64,000 nucleotides of DNA from Carposina sasakii (lineage: Eukaryota > Arthropoda > Insecta > Lepidoptera > Carposinidae), in NCBI GenBank assembly GCA_014607495.2, contig CP053170.1, forward strand, positions 1,178,001 through 1,242,000, in the 5' to 3' direction. Shown one piece after another: positions 21,201-31,541 of the stretch (position 1 is the stretch's first letter; each line of letters begins with the position of its first letter). The notes under the pieces were generated by a model that was not told the DNA's origin, searched no databases, and saw only the letters and a list, made by a program, of their open reading frames with translations. The translations under genes and the position numbers were made by a program.

Positions 21201-22157
21201 CTGCAAAAGATATCTTCCAGCATACCAGAAAACCAAGTGAGGTCTGTCCATCGTCGTCTTCAGTCTATTATTGCAGTCCACTGCTGGACGTAGGCCTCCC
21301 CCAGAGTACGTCACAAGACTACTGCCACAGGGGAGTTTTGTCCATAGTCACCACGCTGGGCAGGCGGGTTGGTGACCGCAGTGTGATTTTCGGACTATGT
21401 TGTCAGTACGGGAGGCGCTGCTGCCCACCTCCCGGAAACCCTTAATCGCCTCGTACGATACCCACGGGCAACCTACGCCAACCTCCTCGGGTATAGCTAA
21501 GTGACAATTTTAGAAAGTCCACGCATAAAATAAATTCAGTGGTACAGGCCCGTGACTGGGATCGAATTGAACGCCCCGCGCTTGTAAGTCGGACGACATA
21601 ACCACTAGGCTATCGCAACTCTTAGTCGCTTTATTATGTCACTAGTGGACGCCCACGACTCCGTCCGCGTGGACTAGAGAAAAAACAAAATGTTGAAATT
21701 ACCCAGGATAAAAACATTTTCCCGAGATATAAAGTAGCCTATATGTTAAGTGGGACCTGTCACAATATATTCCTGAAAACGAAATCGGTTCAGCCGTTTC
21801 TGAGATTAAGGCACAGACAAAGAGACAAAAATTCTAAAAATCATTATTTTGGGTACTATTGCGTTGATAAAGGTCTCCTATAATATTTTTTCTCATATAT
21901 CTTCCATGTACAGACAGCGGTCCGTTACATTTTTATTATATGTAACATTAATAAAAATAGATTTTATGATTTTTTTTTTAAATATAATTTTTCGTAACTT
22001 CCAGACAATGACAGGCCTAGCCAGCCTGATCCGCGAGTGTTGGCACCAAAACCCGTCCGTAAGGCTCCCGGCGTTACGGATCAAGAAAACTCTGCTCAAG
22101 TTGGCAGCATTGGACAACTCTATACGGTTAGAAGATGACACTGAAGTATCTGTCTAA
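12245..22157 (+). CDS. sax: Type I TGF-beta/BMP receptor, saxophone (ALK1/2 group)
   Basis: Eleven exons: 12245-12305, 12617-12734, 13318-13500, 14096-14317, 15662-15762, 17567-17715, 18429-18614, 19530-19676, 20338-20516, 20907-21117 and 22005-22157. All phases agree and give 569 aa. This is a transmembrane Ser/Thr kinase that is activated by a type II receptor and phosphorylates R-Smads. Signal peptide 1-21; ten-Cys ectodomain [14 protein letters not shown] to CCQDDLCN (61-144); membrane segment about 168-188. The GS box reads [17 protein letters not shown] (249-265). Kinase motifs: GKGRYGEVW (278-285), VAVK Lys297, RETEIY Glu310, HRDIKSKN (396-403), DFG (416-418). The L45-loop segment [19 protein letters not shown] places it with ALK1/2-saxophone. 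Odd points: a shortened activation segment ending [16 protein letters not shown] in helix F, and an exon 6 that ends LRAPAGK instead of an acidic stretch. Several introns carry repeats within about 60 bp of the splice acceptor. Confidence 0.93.
13541..13730 (+). repeat. Family E repeat, copy 3
   Basis: It ends gggggaggcctacgtccagc then agtggactgctgtaggctga at about 13729. Its upstream part includes 'ttgactatgggcaaaatccc'. It lies in sax intron 3, 40 bp after the exon 3 donor. The frame reading [16 protein letters not shown] is intact here. Confidence 0.65.
14465..14665 (+). mobile_element. Family C SINE, copy 3
   Basis: It has B box ggttcgaatcccggtaggtg (about 14513), then 'atcgatgtttgtttccgagt', then the tail 'cacaagaccttagggatatg'. 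The A-box part is truncated. It is in sax intron 4. Confidence 0.75.
14885..15085 (+). repeat. Family B repeat, copy 2
   Basis: It starts agcagccgcccacgacttcg and 'cccgtgcgaagccgggcagg', and ends with a caaa microsatellite (caaacaaacaaacaaac) and 'ttataatattagtatagata'. It is in sax intron 4. Confidence 0.65.
15488..15630 (-). repeat. Family E repeat, copy 4
   Basis: Minus-strand copy: 'cagcctattgcagtccactg', 'ctggacgtaggc', then 'ccatagtcaccatgctgggc'. It ends about 30 bp before the sax exon 5 acceptor (AG at 15660-15661). Confidence 0.65.
16225..16440 (-). repeat. Family B repeat, copy 3
   Basis: Reverse orientation of 6620-6845: it ends cgggcgaagccgtgggcggc then cgctagt. Another truncated copy starts at about 16660 and is interrupted at 16710 by the family K MITE. 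Confidence 0.65.
16711..16918. mobile_element. Family K fold-back MITE, copy 2
   Basis: Ends ggccctctgattacctag / ctagttaggttataaaggggcc, inner arms agcaaagc...gcgatagcgaa / ttcgctatcgctttgct. Same family as 8193-8381. It lies in sax intron 5. Confidence 0.85.
17203..17549. mobile_element. Family G fold-back MITE, interrupted, at the sax exon 6 acceptor
   Basis: It starts atacaggatgtaacagaaag and ends cccttttgtcacatcctgta. The arms gactcgcaatcacatgttta and aaacatgtgatttcgagtc are inverted. A 3' fragment of SINE H (17255-17340) interrupts it. Intact relative: 62068-62325. The right end is only 18 bp before exon 6 (17567), so the element supplies the pyrimidine-rich and branch-point region of that acceptor. 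Confidence 0.85.
17706..17990. repeat. 62-63 bp minisatellite starting at the sax exon 6/intron border
   Basis: About four imperfect units; the clearest are 17790-17852 (63 bp) and 17853-17914 (62 bp). Each opens with gggcaaggtggggg and contains gacatggcaaggta and gtgagacaaa. The first, diverged unit begins in the last codons of exon 6 (GGC AAG, then the donor GTGGGG). The donor sequence is therefore repeated downstream. Confidence 0.85.
18105..18384 (-). repeat. Family E fragment followed by family C SINE, copy 4
   Basis: 18105-18215 is a minus-strand family E tail (ccactgctggacgtaggcct). 18216-18384 is a minus-strand family C SINE with B-box complement gggattcgaacccagg. The pair ends 45 bp before the sax exon 7 acceptor. 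Confidence 0.7.
18649..18846. repeat. Cluster of gtgacagatcg motifs in inverted array
   Basis: cagatcg / cgatctg motifs recur at about 18653, 18671, 18707 and 18834, with a variant at 18795, in both orientations within 200 bp of sax intron 7. The ends ggacagatcgaac and gtgacagatcgaac are in the same orientation. The nature of the array is unknown. Confidence 0.6.
19287..19478 (-). pseudogene. Non-LTR (jockey-like) reverse transcriptase C-terminal fragment
   Basis: The minus strand reads [20 protein letters not shown], then [12 protein letters not shown], and ends [18 protein letters not shown]. The order 'L..eL...tv.e.i......RL..HPN.La' followed by a basic tail and stop is characteristic of the C-terminus of jockey-clade ORF2. 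Only about 60 residues survive, 50 bp before sax exon 8 on the opposite strand. It is a dead 5'-truncated insertion. Confidence 0.6.
19780..19852 (-). repeat. tRNA-like sequence, copy 1
   Basis: On the minus strand: gacccga start, A box tagctcagttggtaagagc, B box gagttcaaatc, end tcgggtg. The acceptor, D and T stems pair, but the region between them does not form a proper 5-bp anticodon stem. I therefore call it a tRNA-derived repeat. A sister lies at 42520-42591. Confidence 0.6.
20521..20690. repeat. Tandem gtgttgacgaccct repeat in sax intron 9
   Basis: At least five imperfect units of about 25-29 bp around the core tgttgacgaccctaatg start right after the exon 9 donor. Confidence 0.75.
21245..21640 (-). 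repeat. Family E long copy followed by family H SINE
   Basis: About 21245-21490 is the longest family E copy, with extra upstream sequence (gtacgggaggcgctgctgcc, then ccggaaacccttaatcgcct). About 21495-21625 is a minus-strand family H SINE (gacataaccactaggctatc is its A-box complement; actgggatcgaat its B box). It lies in sax intron 10. Confidence 0.65.
21642..21945 (+). repeat. Family A repeat, copy 2
   Basis: Starts actagtggacgcccacgact, includes gcctatatgttaagtgggac, and ends 'ggtccgttacatttttatta'. It ends about 60 bp before the last sax exon. Confidence 0.75.
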
Positions 22158-22170
22158 AGTTTTATGTTAT

Positions 22171-22298
22171 TATGGTCGATCCCGACAGTCACTTAAACGC
22201 GAACTATCCCTCTCCGTTCTTAACATAAATGGCTGAGAGAGAAAGGGACGGGTACAACTAATTTTACGTTTAGTTTTAAGTGTGACGGTCAGAATCGA
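22171..22298. mobile_element. Family F fold-back MITE, copy 3
   Basis: It lies 14 bp after the sax stop codon. Ends ggtcgatcccgacagtcact / gtgtgacggtcagaatcga, interior ccgttcttaacataaatggc. It is therefore probably transcribed in the sax 3' UTR. Confidence 0.8.
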
Positions 22299-22759
22299 AA
22301 CAAGTACTCGAAACTCGTAGAATATAAGGAAATGTGTTGTTTATAAATAGTTTTTTTATATATGGGTGAATGAAAATAGTAATTTTTTGGTCTCCGAGGC
22401 AACTATACGATACCGAAGTCTTAGTAGCATATAAGTACCTACATATATGATATTATTAAGGTAGAATTAGAAAATTATACATACTCGTAACTTGTCTAAA
22501 CAAACTTACTGTGGGTTTAATACGAAGCAAGATTAAATCCATTATGTAACATGTAGATGCATGTCGTTATCATAATGGTAACAATCCTGTTTTTTAGACA
22601 TGCAACAGGACAAAGAACATGCGTTTATTGCAACTAATAACATTTATACAGTATGTAAAAAGATAACGTTGTTTTTTAAATACCTCGTATTCTGTGTAAG
22701 GTAACGATCATTTTTTTCTATGCGACCAGCCCTGGGAAATTACAGTGAATTATGAAAAA

Positions 22760-23775
22760 ACCGGCCAAGTGCGAGTCGGACTCGCGCACCGAGGGTTCCG
22801 TACAAACCTGCAAGGTTTACAAAGTTCGTTCATTACGACAATCGAGTCATAACTATGGTATTTTTATTGCAAAATGAAATTCATAACATTACAATAAAAA
22901 AAAAAATTATAAGTCAACGCAAAAACGCAAAACGCAAAAGTACATTTTGCGTTTTTGCGTTGACTTATAATTTTTTTTTTTTTTCACGGGTTAAAGGCAA
23001 TTAGATCTAAGTATTTGATATGAATTTCAACTTGATAGCTCTACGCGTTCATGAGGAAAAAAGTAATAAGTTTATATTTATTAAAAATATATATTTTGTA
23101 ATGTAACTAAAAATTTAAGGTTTTCGGAATTTTCCTTTATGTGTGCTATAAAACGTTGCTTCATGCCAAATTTCAAGATTCTAGGTCGACTGGAAGTACC
23201 CTTTAGGTTTTGATTCCCTTGCGAGTACTTGCGAGTTTCAAAATATGCAGCTTAAATTGCTGTTTCTTTTGATTGCGTTGACATAGAAGTTTGATTTTGC
23301 TACAGCTTAAAGGTATTATAGACCTGAGTATTTGGTATGAATTTCAATTTAATACCTCTACGCGTTTATGAGGAAATGGGTAGTAAGTTTAAAATTATTA
23401 AAAAAATATATATTATGTGATGTAAGTAAAAATTTATGGTTTTCGTAATTTTTCCTTTATCTATGCTATAAGACGTTGCTTCGTACCAAATTTCAAGATT
23501 CTGAGTTCACGGGAAGCACCCTGTAGGTTTTGATTCCCTTGCAAGTGTCGAAAATTTGCGGCATAAACGGCTGTATCTTTTGATTGCGTTGGCTTAGAAG
23601 TTTGATTTTTTCACAGCTTCAAGGGACAGTAGACCTGAGTAATTGATATAAATTTCAGCTTCATACCTCCACGCGTTCCTGAGAAAAAGGGTCTTGACAG
23701 ACGGACGGACAGACGGACAACAAAGTGATCCTATAAGGGTTCCGTTTTTTCCTTTTGAGGTACGGAACCCTAAAT
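22760..23775 (+). mobile_element. 'ggccaagtgcgagtcgga' interspersed repeat with internal tandem duplication
   Basis: It starts ccggccaagtgcgagtcgga with agggttccgtac at about 22793 and ends gtacggaaccct at 23760-23771, i.e. 12-bp inverted ends. This sequence type is widespread in Lepidoptera. The interior repeats: the block around 'atgaatttcaa...ctacgcgtt...tgaggaaa' occurs at about 23013, 23330 and 23641, a period of about 311-317 bp. A 24-bp or longer hairpin lies at 22896-22985. Confidence 0.8.
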
Positions 23776-25184
23776 AAATGTCATTTTATTGCAAGCAATG
23801 TATTTGTTTGATGCGCAAAGTACAAATGTGCCTAGAAAACTAACATTATAACATGGTATGTTTAAAAAAATTTTTTAATAACTAATTCCAGATGAATTTA
23901 TGGAAATAAATGCCAATAATAATATAACTTTAGACCTCAATATCTTGGAAATCCGTGGTTTCCCAGGGGTGCTTCCATAAGAAAAAATGATCCTGATGTT
24001 ACAAAGAATACGAGGTATTAAAAGAACAACTTTTCTTTTTACACCCTGTATAATTGAAATTATGTGTATAATTTGTCACCATTTTTTTTTTAGTTTTCTT
24101 ATTTCGCCTGTTGCTTCTGCAAATAATTTTAATTAAGATATGCTTTCAATATTTACAATACTAAATAGTTAAAGATCTTTTTAAATTAATTTGCCATTTT
24201 TGTTAAGTGCCATCTTAAGGTGTAGACAATATTTGTCTTTTCTTATTATTATGATTTCATAAAAAATTGTAGCAACTTTTAATAATTTAATATTTTTGCC
24301 AACAGTAACATTGTTATAATGTGTCCTAGGTAGGTCAAGTTGACATCAATACACAAATGGTATTTAAAATTATTATTTGTTGATTATTCAATATTAAAAT
24401 CAATTGATTGATAATGCAGCTTAAGTTTTTCTGTATTTTCAATTTAGTTGTGTATGTTTAAACAATCAGTCTTGTAGATTTATTTTTATTAAAAATTCAG
24501 TTTTTCAATTGATTTATATCCGAGGCATTTACGTAAGAAGAAAATTTTAATAAGATCTCATTGGTACGAGAGTGCTCTTTATTTTTATTAACTTTATATG
24601 TATGTATTCATATTTACTTACCCTTCACACTCTCGCTCTTATTCTAAATGACAATTGTAGCCTTGAGTGCACTCGAATGAGAGTTGTATTTTTTCGCTGC
24701 CATGAAAATTATTTTTCAATGGTTGAGTGTAATTGAAATTTGATTAATGTTATGGAGTTTAGTGATGTAGACTTGACATAATTATAGTATGTTTAGGGTG
24801 AACCTACCCCTATGCTGTATCCTATAAAATTGTAATGATGCCTTAGTTACTTAATACAGAAGTGCCGAATAGTATTGTAATTTAGTATAGTTAGTCCTAT
24901 TAAGTTTGTTCTTAAAATTGCCAGTGTGAAAAATGTACTAATAATCTCGTAATCTCATCTTAAAGTAAATTTTATATTTATGTCTGCTTTTACATAAAAT
25001 TGTCAGTACATAGAGACAGGTTTGGTGGAAGAAATCTTTGTTCCAGATAAGCTTGTCTATGTATAGTAAGTTTATAATAGATAGTGGTACATATATATAT
25101 ATGGTTACTTTTATACATAGAGTACAGTTATTCCAAGCATAATTCTTAATTTTGGCAACGAAAGATTTTTTGATATGCAGATTT

Positions 25185-25390
25185 CTATATCTATTAACAT
25201 ATAATAAAAATGTAACGGATCCATGTTTGTGCACGTTAATCTCAGAAACGGCTGGACCGATTTCAATGCAGTTTTCAAGAATATATTGTGACAGGTCCCA
25301 CTTAACATATAGGCTACTTTTTAACCCGGATATTTTCGACATTTTGTTTTTTCTGCAGTCCACGCGGACGGAGTCGCGGGCGTCCACTAG
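25185..25390 (-). repeat. Family A repeat, copy 3
   Basis: Minus-strand copy: aaaaatgtaacggatccatg at its tail, gtcccacttaacatataggc in the middle, and ggagtcgcgggcgtccacta at its start. Confidence 0.75.
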
Positions 25391-25509
25391 TTTCTAATAA
25401 AATTGATTAATCTTGATGTTCTCTTTCTCTAGAACATGATTAAGATAATGACAAAATTTGACTATTGGAAAAAATCGACCCTAATTCTTAGGTTATGTCT
25501 AGAATAACT

Positions 25510-25792
25510 TTATTACATACATACATATAATCACGCCTTTATCCCTTACGAGGCAGGCAGAGCACCAAGGGCCGATAGAATCACATGGTGCCACTTCTGA
25601 CCAATTTTGAGGGTATAGTTGAGATGTACAAGTTCGGTTAGTAGTGACAGGCGGTCAGCCCATCGCCTACAAAACACCAAGACCCTCTTGTCCCTCTACT
25701 GACTTGTACAGTATGCCCGGGAAGAGAAGCAGCTGTAGTATTTATAACGTTTGTTTTTTCACTCCCAGAGCAGCATAGAAGAATGTTTAATA
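25510..25792. repeat. Family D repeat, copy 2 (uninterrupted)
   Basis: It starts catacatataatcacgcctt, passes gttcggttagtagtgacagg without a break at the site where copy 1 carries a SINE, and ends cactcccagagcagcataga. It serves as the empty-site reference for 4483-4992. Confidence 0.85.
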
Positions 25793-25974
25793 ATATATTG
25801 CACAATTTTACACTGGCAAATAAATGTATTTATACATAAGTATGTATTTGTAAATATCTTAAGGGTTAGGTATTGTATTTGTTTTGTATAAAATGTACAA
25901 TTAATTATGTTCTACCAAAAGTATAGTTGTGTGTGAATTGTTTACGACAGTTTTACTAAAACTTACCACTATAT

Positions 25975-26195
25975 GACGGTCTATTGGTGTAGTACCTACT
26001 GACCCTGCCTGTGACGCCATAGGTCCTGAGATCGAATCCCGGTAGGTGCAAATATTGATTTGATGAATATCGATGTTTGTTTCCGAGTCATGGATGTTTC
26101 TATACTTATCTATGTATTTATATACCGTTGCTTAGTACCCACGACACAAGATCTTAGGGATCTTAATGTGGGACTAGGTCAATGTGTTATAAAAT
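25975..26195 (+). mobile_element. Family C SINE, copy 5 (near full length)
   Basis: Head tattggtgtagtacctactg, then a degenerate B box gagatcgaatcccggtaggt, then 'atcgatgtttgtttccgagt', then the tail gggatcttaatgtgggacta. This is the most complete copy for defining family C. Confidence 0.8.
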
Positions 26196-26224
26196 TAGTG
26201 TATTCATATAGGTATTGGATAGGT

Positions 26225-26775
26225 ATACAGGATGATTTTTGGTCGTCAACGTTCCCGAAAACTACGGAATCTCCTCATCATCACGATCATTTTTCTCCAT
26301 GGAAGTATACCTGGGAAGTGTCTGGTTCCCAAGATATTAGGGTCCAAAGTTGAGTAAATATACTGCGTATAAAGAATAGAATAGAATATTTCTCGTGAAA
26401 TAACTTTTTTTTTAAAATAAAACCGACTTCAAATGCGTGATTTTTTTTTTTTTAATGTTAATTATTTTATTATTAAATTTAAATGGGACCACCCTTGAGG
26501 TATTACCTATACGCCGAAAAAAGATTTGTTCAAATCGGTTCATAATTGGCGGAGTTATCGCGTAACAAACATAGAAAAACATACGGGTCGAATTGAGAAC
26601 CTCCTTTTTTTGAAGTCGGTTGACAAGCTTGCTACGCGCGTCTATGTGCATTTATGCAGAAAAACGCAGTCTATTTACTCAACTTTGGACCCTAATATTT
26701 TGGAAACCAGACACTTCCCAGGTATGCTTCTATGGGGAAAAGTTATCGTGTTGAACCAAAAATCACCCTGTATAG
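26225..26775. mobile_element. Inverted pair of family I MITE halves with a second MITE between them
   Basis: Left half 26225-26368 starts tacaggatgatttttggtcg. Right half about 26660-26775 is its inverted partner and ends aaaaatcaccctgtatag. Between them (about 26418-26630) is a different MITE with ends aaccgacttcaaa / tttgaagtcggtt. The arms match over about 110 bp. Confidence 0.75.
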
Positions 26776-28119
26776 ATTTCTATGAAAATAATATTCTACT
26801 CTATGAAACGAGCACTCGACGTTCACTCGTTGTTAGGTTTATTGATGTGTTTTTAAAATTTGTTACTTATATCTGACACGCGACTAGGTAGGTAAATAGA
26901 AATAACTTTTACTATGGGACCCACTACGAAATCGCGAAAAAAATCAGCTATTCCATACATTTGAGTGTACTAGGTATTCAAGTTTGGATGGAACAGGATA
27001 TTTTTTTCACGTTTTCACAGTTGGTCCCATCCCATGGGAAAACTTGTTTCTTTTTAACTAACTGTTCTTGTGTCAAAAATAAGTTACCTACTAATTTTTG
27101 AAAACATCCCATATAACCTAACTGTAGGCGAATCTCTATGTATTGTTTGCAAAATTTCATTCGTTGATTTTATACGAAATGCTATGTTGTTTATAAGATT
27201 TGTATGTAATCGGTGGTCATGGAGAAAAATACAAAGGAGAGTTGCAAAAAGGTATATTGCCTACAGTTTTTCATAACTAAAGAAAAATAAAAGCATAAGC
27301 AATACATACTATATTCTATAAATAAACTTTTTTGAAACACTTCTTTATATTTTCTCCATGTTTGTAGTGCATTTATTTCGATAATTGTAAATACTCATCT
27401 CTTCAAAAGACAATAATAAATAACGCAATTTTATATTAGAACTTACAGGAAAAATTGTAAAATTTATTCCAAGTACATTTTACTCTGGGTCATATCACCC
27501 CATGCTAAAATTTGTTATTTGACCTTGAATATTTGCCCACAGGCAGGAATTTAAACCATAGCTAATAAATTAGCATATGAACAGTGATTTTCTAATCTCT
27601 AAAGTTTAAAACGGAGACTGGAAGTGTGAACTACTGTAATGCATTCACAGGAGCTAGCTATTTCTTGTTCCAGGTAAAACAAATAAATAGCAACACATAC
27701 GTGTGACATGCAAGAGTAAATAAATACTGCGGAAATGTTTGCCTCATTCAGGAATTGATCCCAACAGATATAGTTTATGTTACAGTTACGAATAAATCTG
27801 TAAAGTTTTTCTGCATTAATTTGGCAGATTTCTGTACAGCTATCTTACCCATTGTATAATGATCAAAATCTATATATTTAATACATACTGATGTTAATAA
27901 TAAATGCTATTGTAATGCCGGAATCCGACGGGTGTAATGTATTTACGTGTCGGAAACCAAAAAGGGTTTGTGTTCATTGTACATAGTAATATTTGTAATG
28001 TTAGTTTTATGAAATACGCCTAAATAATGTTTATGAAGAGAATAAAATTATTTGTATATTATATCCTGTTTTATTTATTATATTATACTTACATAACTCC
28101 CTTTATTCCCCTGCCCGCC

Positions 28120-28918
28120 TAGCATGGCCAGCGATCCACGATATGATAAATCAATTTATCGATACCTAGCTGACAAGATATGTATCGATAAAATTCAACA
28201 TGGCAGCTATAGCTATAGCCTAGAGCATAACCATGCAGATTACGTTACACGGCACGATACGATATGATATACAGGATGATTTTTGGTCGTCAACATTCCC
28301 GAAAACTACGGAATCTCCTCATCAACACAATCATTTTTCTCCATAGAAGCATTTCTGGGAAGTGTCTGGTTTCTAAAATATTAGGGTCCAAAGTTGAGTA
28401 AATAGACTGCGTTTTTTCTGGATAAATGCACATAGACGCGCGTAGCAAGATTTTTTTTACGAGAAATAATTAATATATGTCTATGAAAAAACTAGCATAT
28501 ACCTATACACTGGACACTACAAATTTCGCCCGATAAAGAACTAAAACAAAAAAACAAAAATTCACTTTGTTTCCCAGCATTTTTTGGCTTAAACTTACTT
28601 TATTTGATGTATAGAGTACGTACACTTCGTTAAGGGTGGTAACGAATAAACAGCCTGTATAAAAAAAGCGAGCATGCCTATCGCTTTGACTATCGATAGC
28701 GCCAAGCCAACGACTGTATTTTGATGTTAAAAATAGCGACTAATACACTAGATACATTTATTTAACTTATCGCGCACTTTATTGTAAGGTAGTAAGTGAT
28801 AAATCTTAACGTAATGTATCGTTCCATTGGTCATGCTCACGAAATCGATAATTATGGTAGTATAGATACGATTCGAAATCCTTTATCGATATCCACGTTA
28901 CGTGGCCATGCTAGAGGC
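28120..28918. mobile_element. Family J element carrying a complete family I MITE
   Basis: Outer ends cctagcatggcca (28128) and tggccatgctag (about 28903) define family J, with internal cgataaa / tttatcg motifs. A full family I MITE, 28269-28662 (tacaggatgattttt ... cctgta), is inserted at a TA. Confidence 0.8.
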
Positions 28919-29228
28919 CATACCTAACCTACATACTTTGTTATTCTAAGCTCCACTTATATGAAGGTATGTTCAAAAATGCATGACAGCGCATGCCTCG
29001 TCTGCCTAAAACATGCATCCGTCGGCCTAAAACAGCTGATGCAAAATTAATTGATATAAAAAAATGCGGATAGGACGATAATAATTTGACATTGACGTTG
29101 AATAGGGCGCGAAAATCAAATCAAATGCCCCTTGAGCATTATCCATCCTTCTCGCTCTCGATACCTGCGGAGACGATTACTGACACCTCTTACAACCTTC
29201 TGCAATCCTAGTACTATGTGAGTTATCT

Positions 29229-29555
29229 ATCTTCTATACATATGGAAGATATATGAGAAATACCACTCCTTTGCATCGCGCAGTCGGGTAAAAAATATAG
29301 GAGACCTTCTTTGTCAACGCAATAGTACCCAAAACAATGATTTTTGGAATTATTGTCTGTTTGTCGGTTTGTTTGTGCACGCTAATCACAGAAACGGCTG
29401 AAACAATTTCGATGCAGTTTTCAGAAAGATATTGTGACATGTCCCACTTAACATATAGGCTACTTTTTATGCGGGGAAAATGTTTTTATCCCGAATAATT
29501 TCGACATTTTGTTTTTTCTGTAGTCCACGCGGACGAAGTCGCGGGCGTCCACTAG
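29229..29555 (-). repeat. Family A repeat, copy 4 (long)
   Basis: Minus-strand copy including the extra 5' block also seen in 21642 and 62651 (aggagaccttctttgtcaac, ggtactattgcg complement). Starts ctagtggacgcccgcgactt on the minus strand. Confidence 0.75.
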
Positions 29556-30246
29556 TTCTTTACTAAAATTACTAGATTTGGCGCACGCAACTCACATCAC
29601 TTGCTATTTTCTATAATTCCGATAACTACTTGTAAAATTGTACACGTGATTAGTGATTACTGACACCTCTTGCATTCTTCTGCAACCCTAGTACTTTCTG
29701 CGCTATGCTTTACTTTAAATTAGGCGATTCCATCACACCCGACTGACATCTCTTGCTTTTTCTGTTATGCTGGTACTTTTGGAGTCACTGCTGGTAAAAT
29801 TCCTAGATATACTGCCTGCACCTTTGTCTACCTGCGACTAGATTGCGTTTCACCAAATTCTTACTCACTTAGTTCCTTTGAATGATGGCGCTAGTTACCA
29901 TGTGCAAGACTGTTATCGGTGTTACTGCATACAAAAAATGTTAGTTCCGAATTCGGGCATAGGAGCTATTCTATGAAACGGACTACTAACACCTCTTGCA
30001 AGACTTGCAACCTTCTGCAATCCTAGTAGGTACTCCGTGAGCTTTACTAAAATTCCTCGATTCCTGCGCACGTGACATTTAACCATTTCATGATTTGGTT
30101 TTGTTCGCAAGAAAGGATTTTCTGACAAGTTAAAACTGTTAAAAATAGATGGCGTTATCCTACCTAGCTCCCCATACAGAATTTCGGGTATGTGCTACAA
30201 ATATATGGAAACCAAGTTTCTAACAAAAAAGTGAATGTTGTAAATT

Positions 30247-30420
30247 TGATCTGCCCTCCTAGCATGACGACACATCGTAGATATCGTATCGTATGATACG
30301 ATATGATATATTCTATACAAAATTCAACATGGCGGCTATGTTTATCGTATGTAGACAGGCTAAATGTCGATAAATTGGTTTATCATATCGTGTTTCGCAA
30401 GTCATGCTACTTGAGCTGAC
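30247..30420. mobile_element. Family J MITE, copy 2
   Basis: Ends ctcctagcatgac / gtcatgctacttgag; interior tatcgtatcgtatgatacga and aattcaacatggcggctat. Sister of 41376-41530, which carries the same interior in opposite orientation. Confidence 0.8.
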
Positions 30421-31245
30421 CGTAAAAAGGTAGGCAGAAAAGTAGAGTGTACTCAAATTTAAATTTTAATGGACATTTCTTTTTCATTTTATGACATTCT
30501 TGTAGTATTTATTGTAATTGTGAAATCTATATAAATTTTGTTTAGTATGTATTAGTACCAGTCCCTGGTTACCCAGGGTACTGGGTAGGAGATTCGCTCA
30601 CGCCATCTATCCAGGCGATTTGTACATTTTTTTACTTTCAATAGTTTTCAGAAAATCCCTCATTAGAAAACAACTTTTGGCACTTGTTGTGTGTTACTCT
30701 AGTGAAGCCCCGCATTAGCACAAGACCTTATAAAATTCTATTCCATATTTTCATACCTATAATTCGTTGCAGTCGAAAATACACATATCTATACATCATG
30801 CCTGACACCTGATTTCAAACAGTTATGGCTTTTGAATTATAAATTACCAATCGATACCAATTACCTATAAATAACAAGCATGTTAGAGCTGATCTAATTC
30901 CATAGGCTTTATTTTAGACTATAATTTTTTTTTATTTGCATACCTACTGTGCGATTTAATGCAATTCGCAAAATTTATAATTAGCAAAATGAAGAGTTTC
31001 GGTTTCATTTATTAAAATTAATGATAGGGGCCTATTCTATTGCTTTTAGTGAGAATATCAAAGTTTTGTTAAAAACATTTAATTATAAATTAATATAATA
31101 AAAGCATACAAGATGATTTCAATACAACTTAAGCTAAGAAATGCACTGATTGGTACTTTCCTTACATCTCGATATAAAAATTCACAATTTTAAAAACAGA
31201 CTTCAATTATAATACTATCAATATTATTTAAATAATAATAATAAT

Positions 31246-31251
31246 TTTATT
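31246..31251 (-). terminator. Candidate poly(A) signal for beta-tubulin
   Basis: AATAAA on the minus strand, 291 bp past the tubulin stop. It would give a 3' UTR of ordinary length; inferred from position only. Confidence 0.45.
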
Positions 31252-31541
31252 TGCACTAGTTTACCACACGTCAAACAAATGACGGATGAAAAGTGCAATT
31301 TCTTTGTTCGTGATCAACGCACTTTGGTATTTCAAGTTTGATAAATGCAGTCGACTTATATCTAAAGTTGAAGAAGATATATAAAAATACAAGAATAGAT
31401 AAATCTCGCGAGGGCTGTATAGAGAATCTAAATTTAACTGGCATCAGACCAACATTAATTTCCACTGGTCGATATAGAGATTCCTATACTTATTGACTTC
31501 AGGTATAGCGACCAATGAAAATGAGTCATCCATTCCCGTCT

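Larger units (their letters stand above)
22158..31541. other. Intergenic/3' flank between sax and beta-tubulin, repeat-rich
   Basis: There is no host gene I can support in 9.4 kb. The sax 3' UTR must begin here, but its end is unclear because several AATAAA hexamers occur (about 23772, 23900, 25817 and 28041). The stretch holds a 1 kb lepidopteran repeat (22760-23775) and copies of families A, C, D, F, I and J. Windows 24060-25180, 27000-28100 and 30430-31240 show nothing beyond AT-rich DNA. Confidence 0.6.

Noticed and set aside
24938..25397. 149-codon minus-strand open frame
   Set aside because: It runs through a family A repeat (25185-25390) and AT-rich DNA; no protein family and no splice context.
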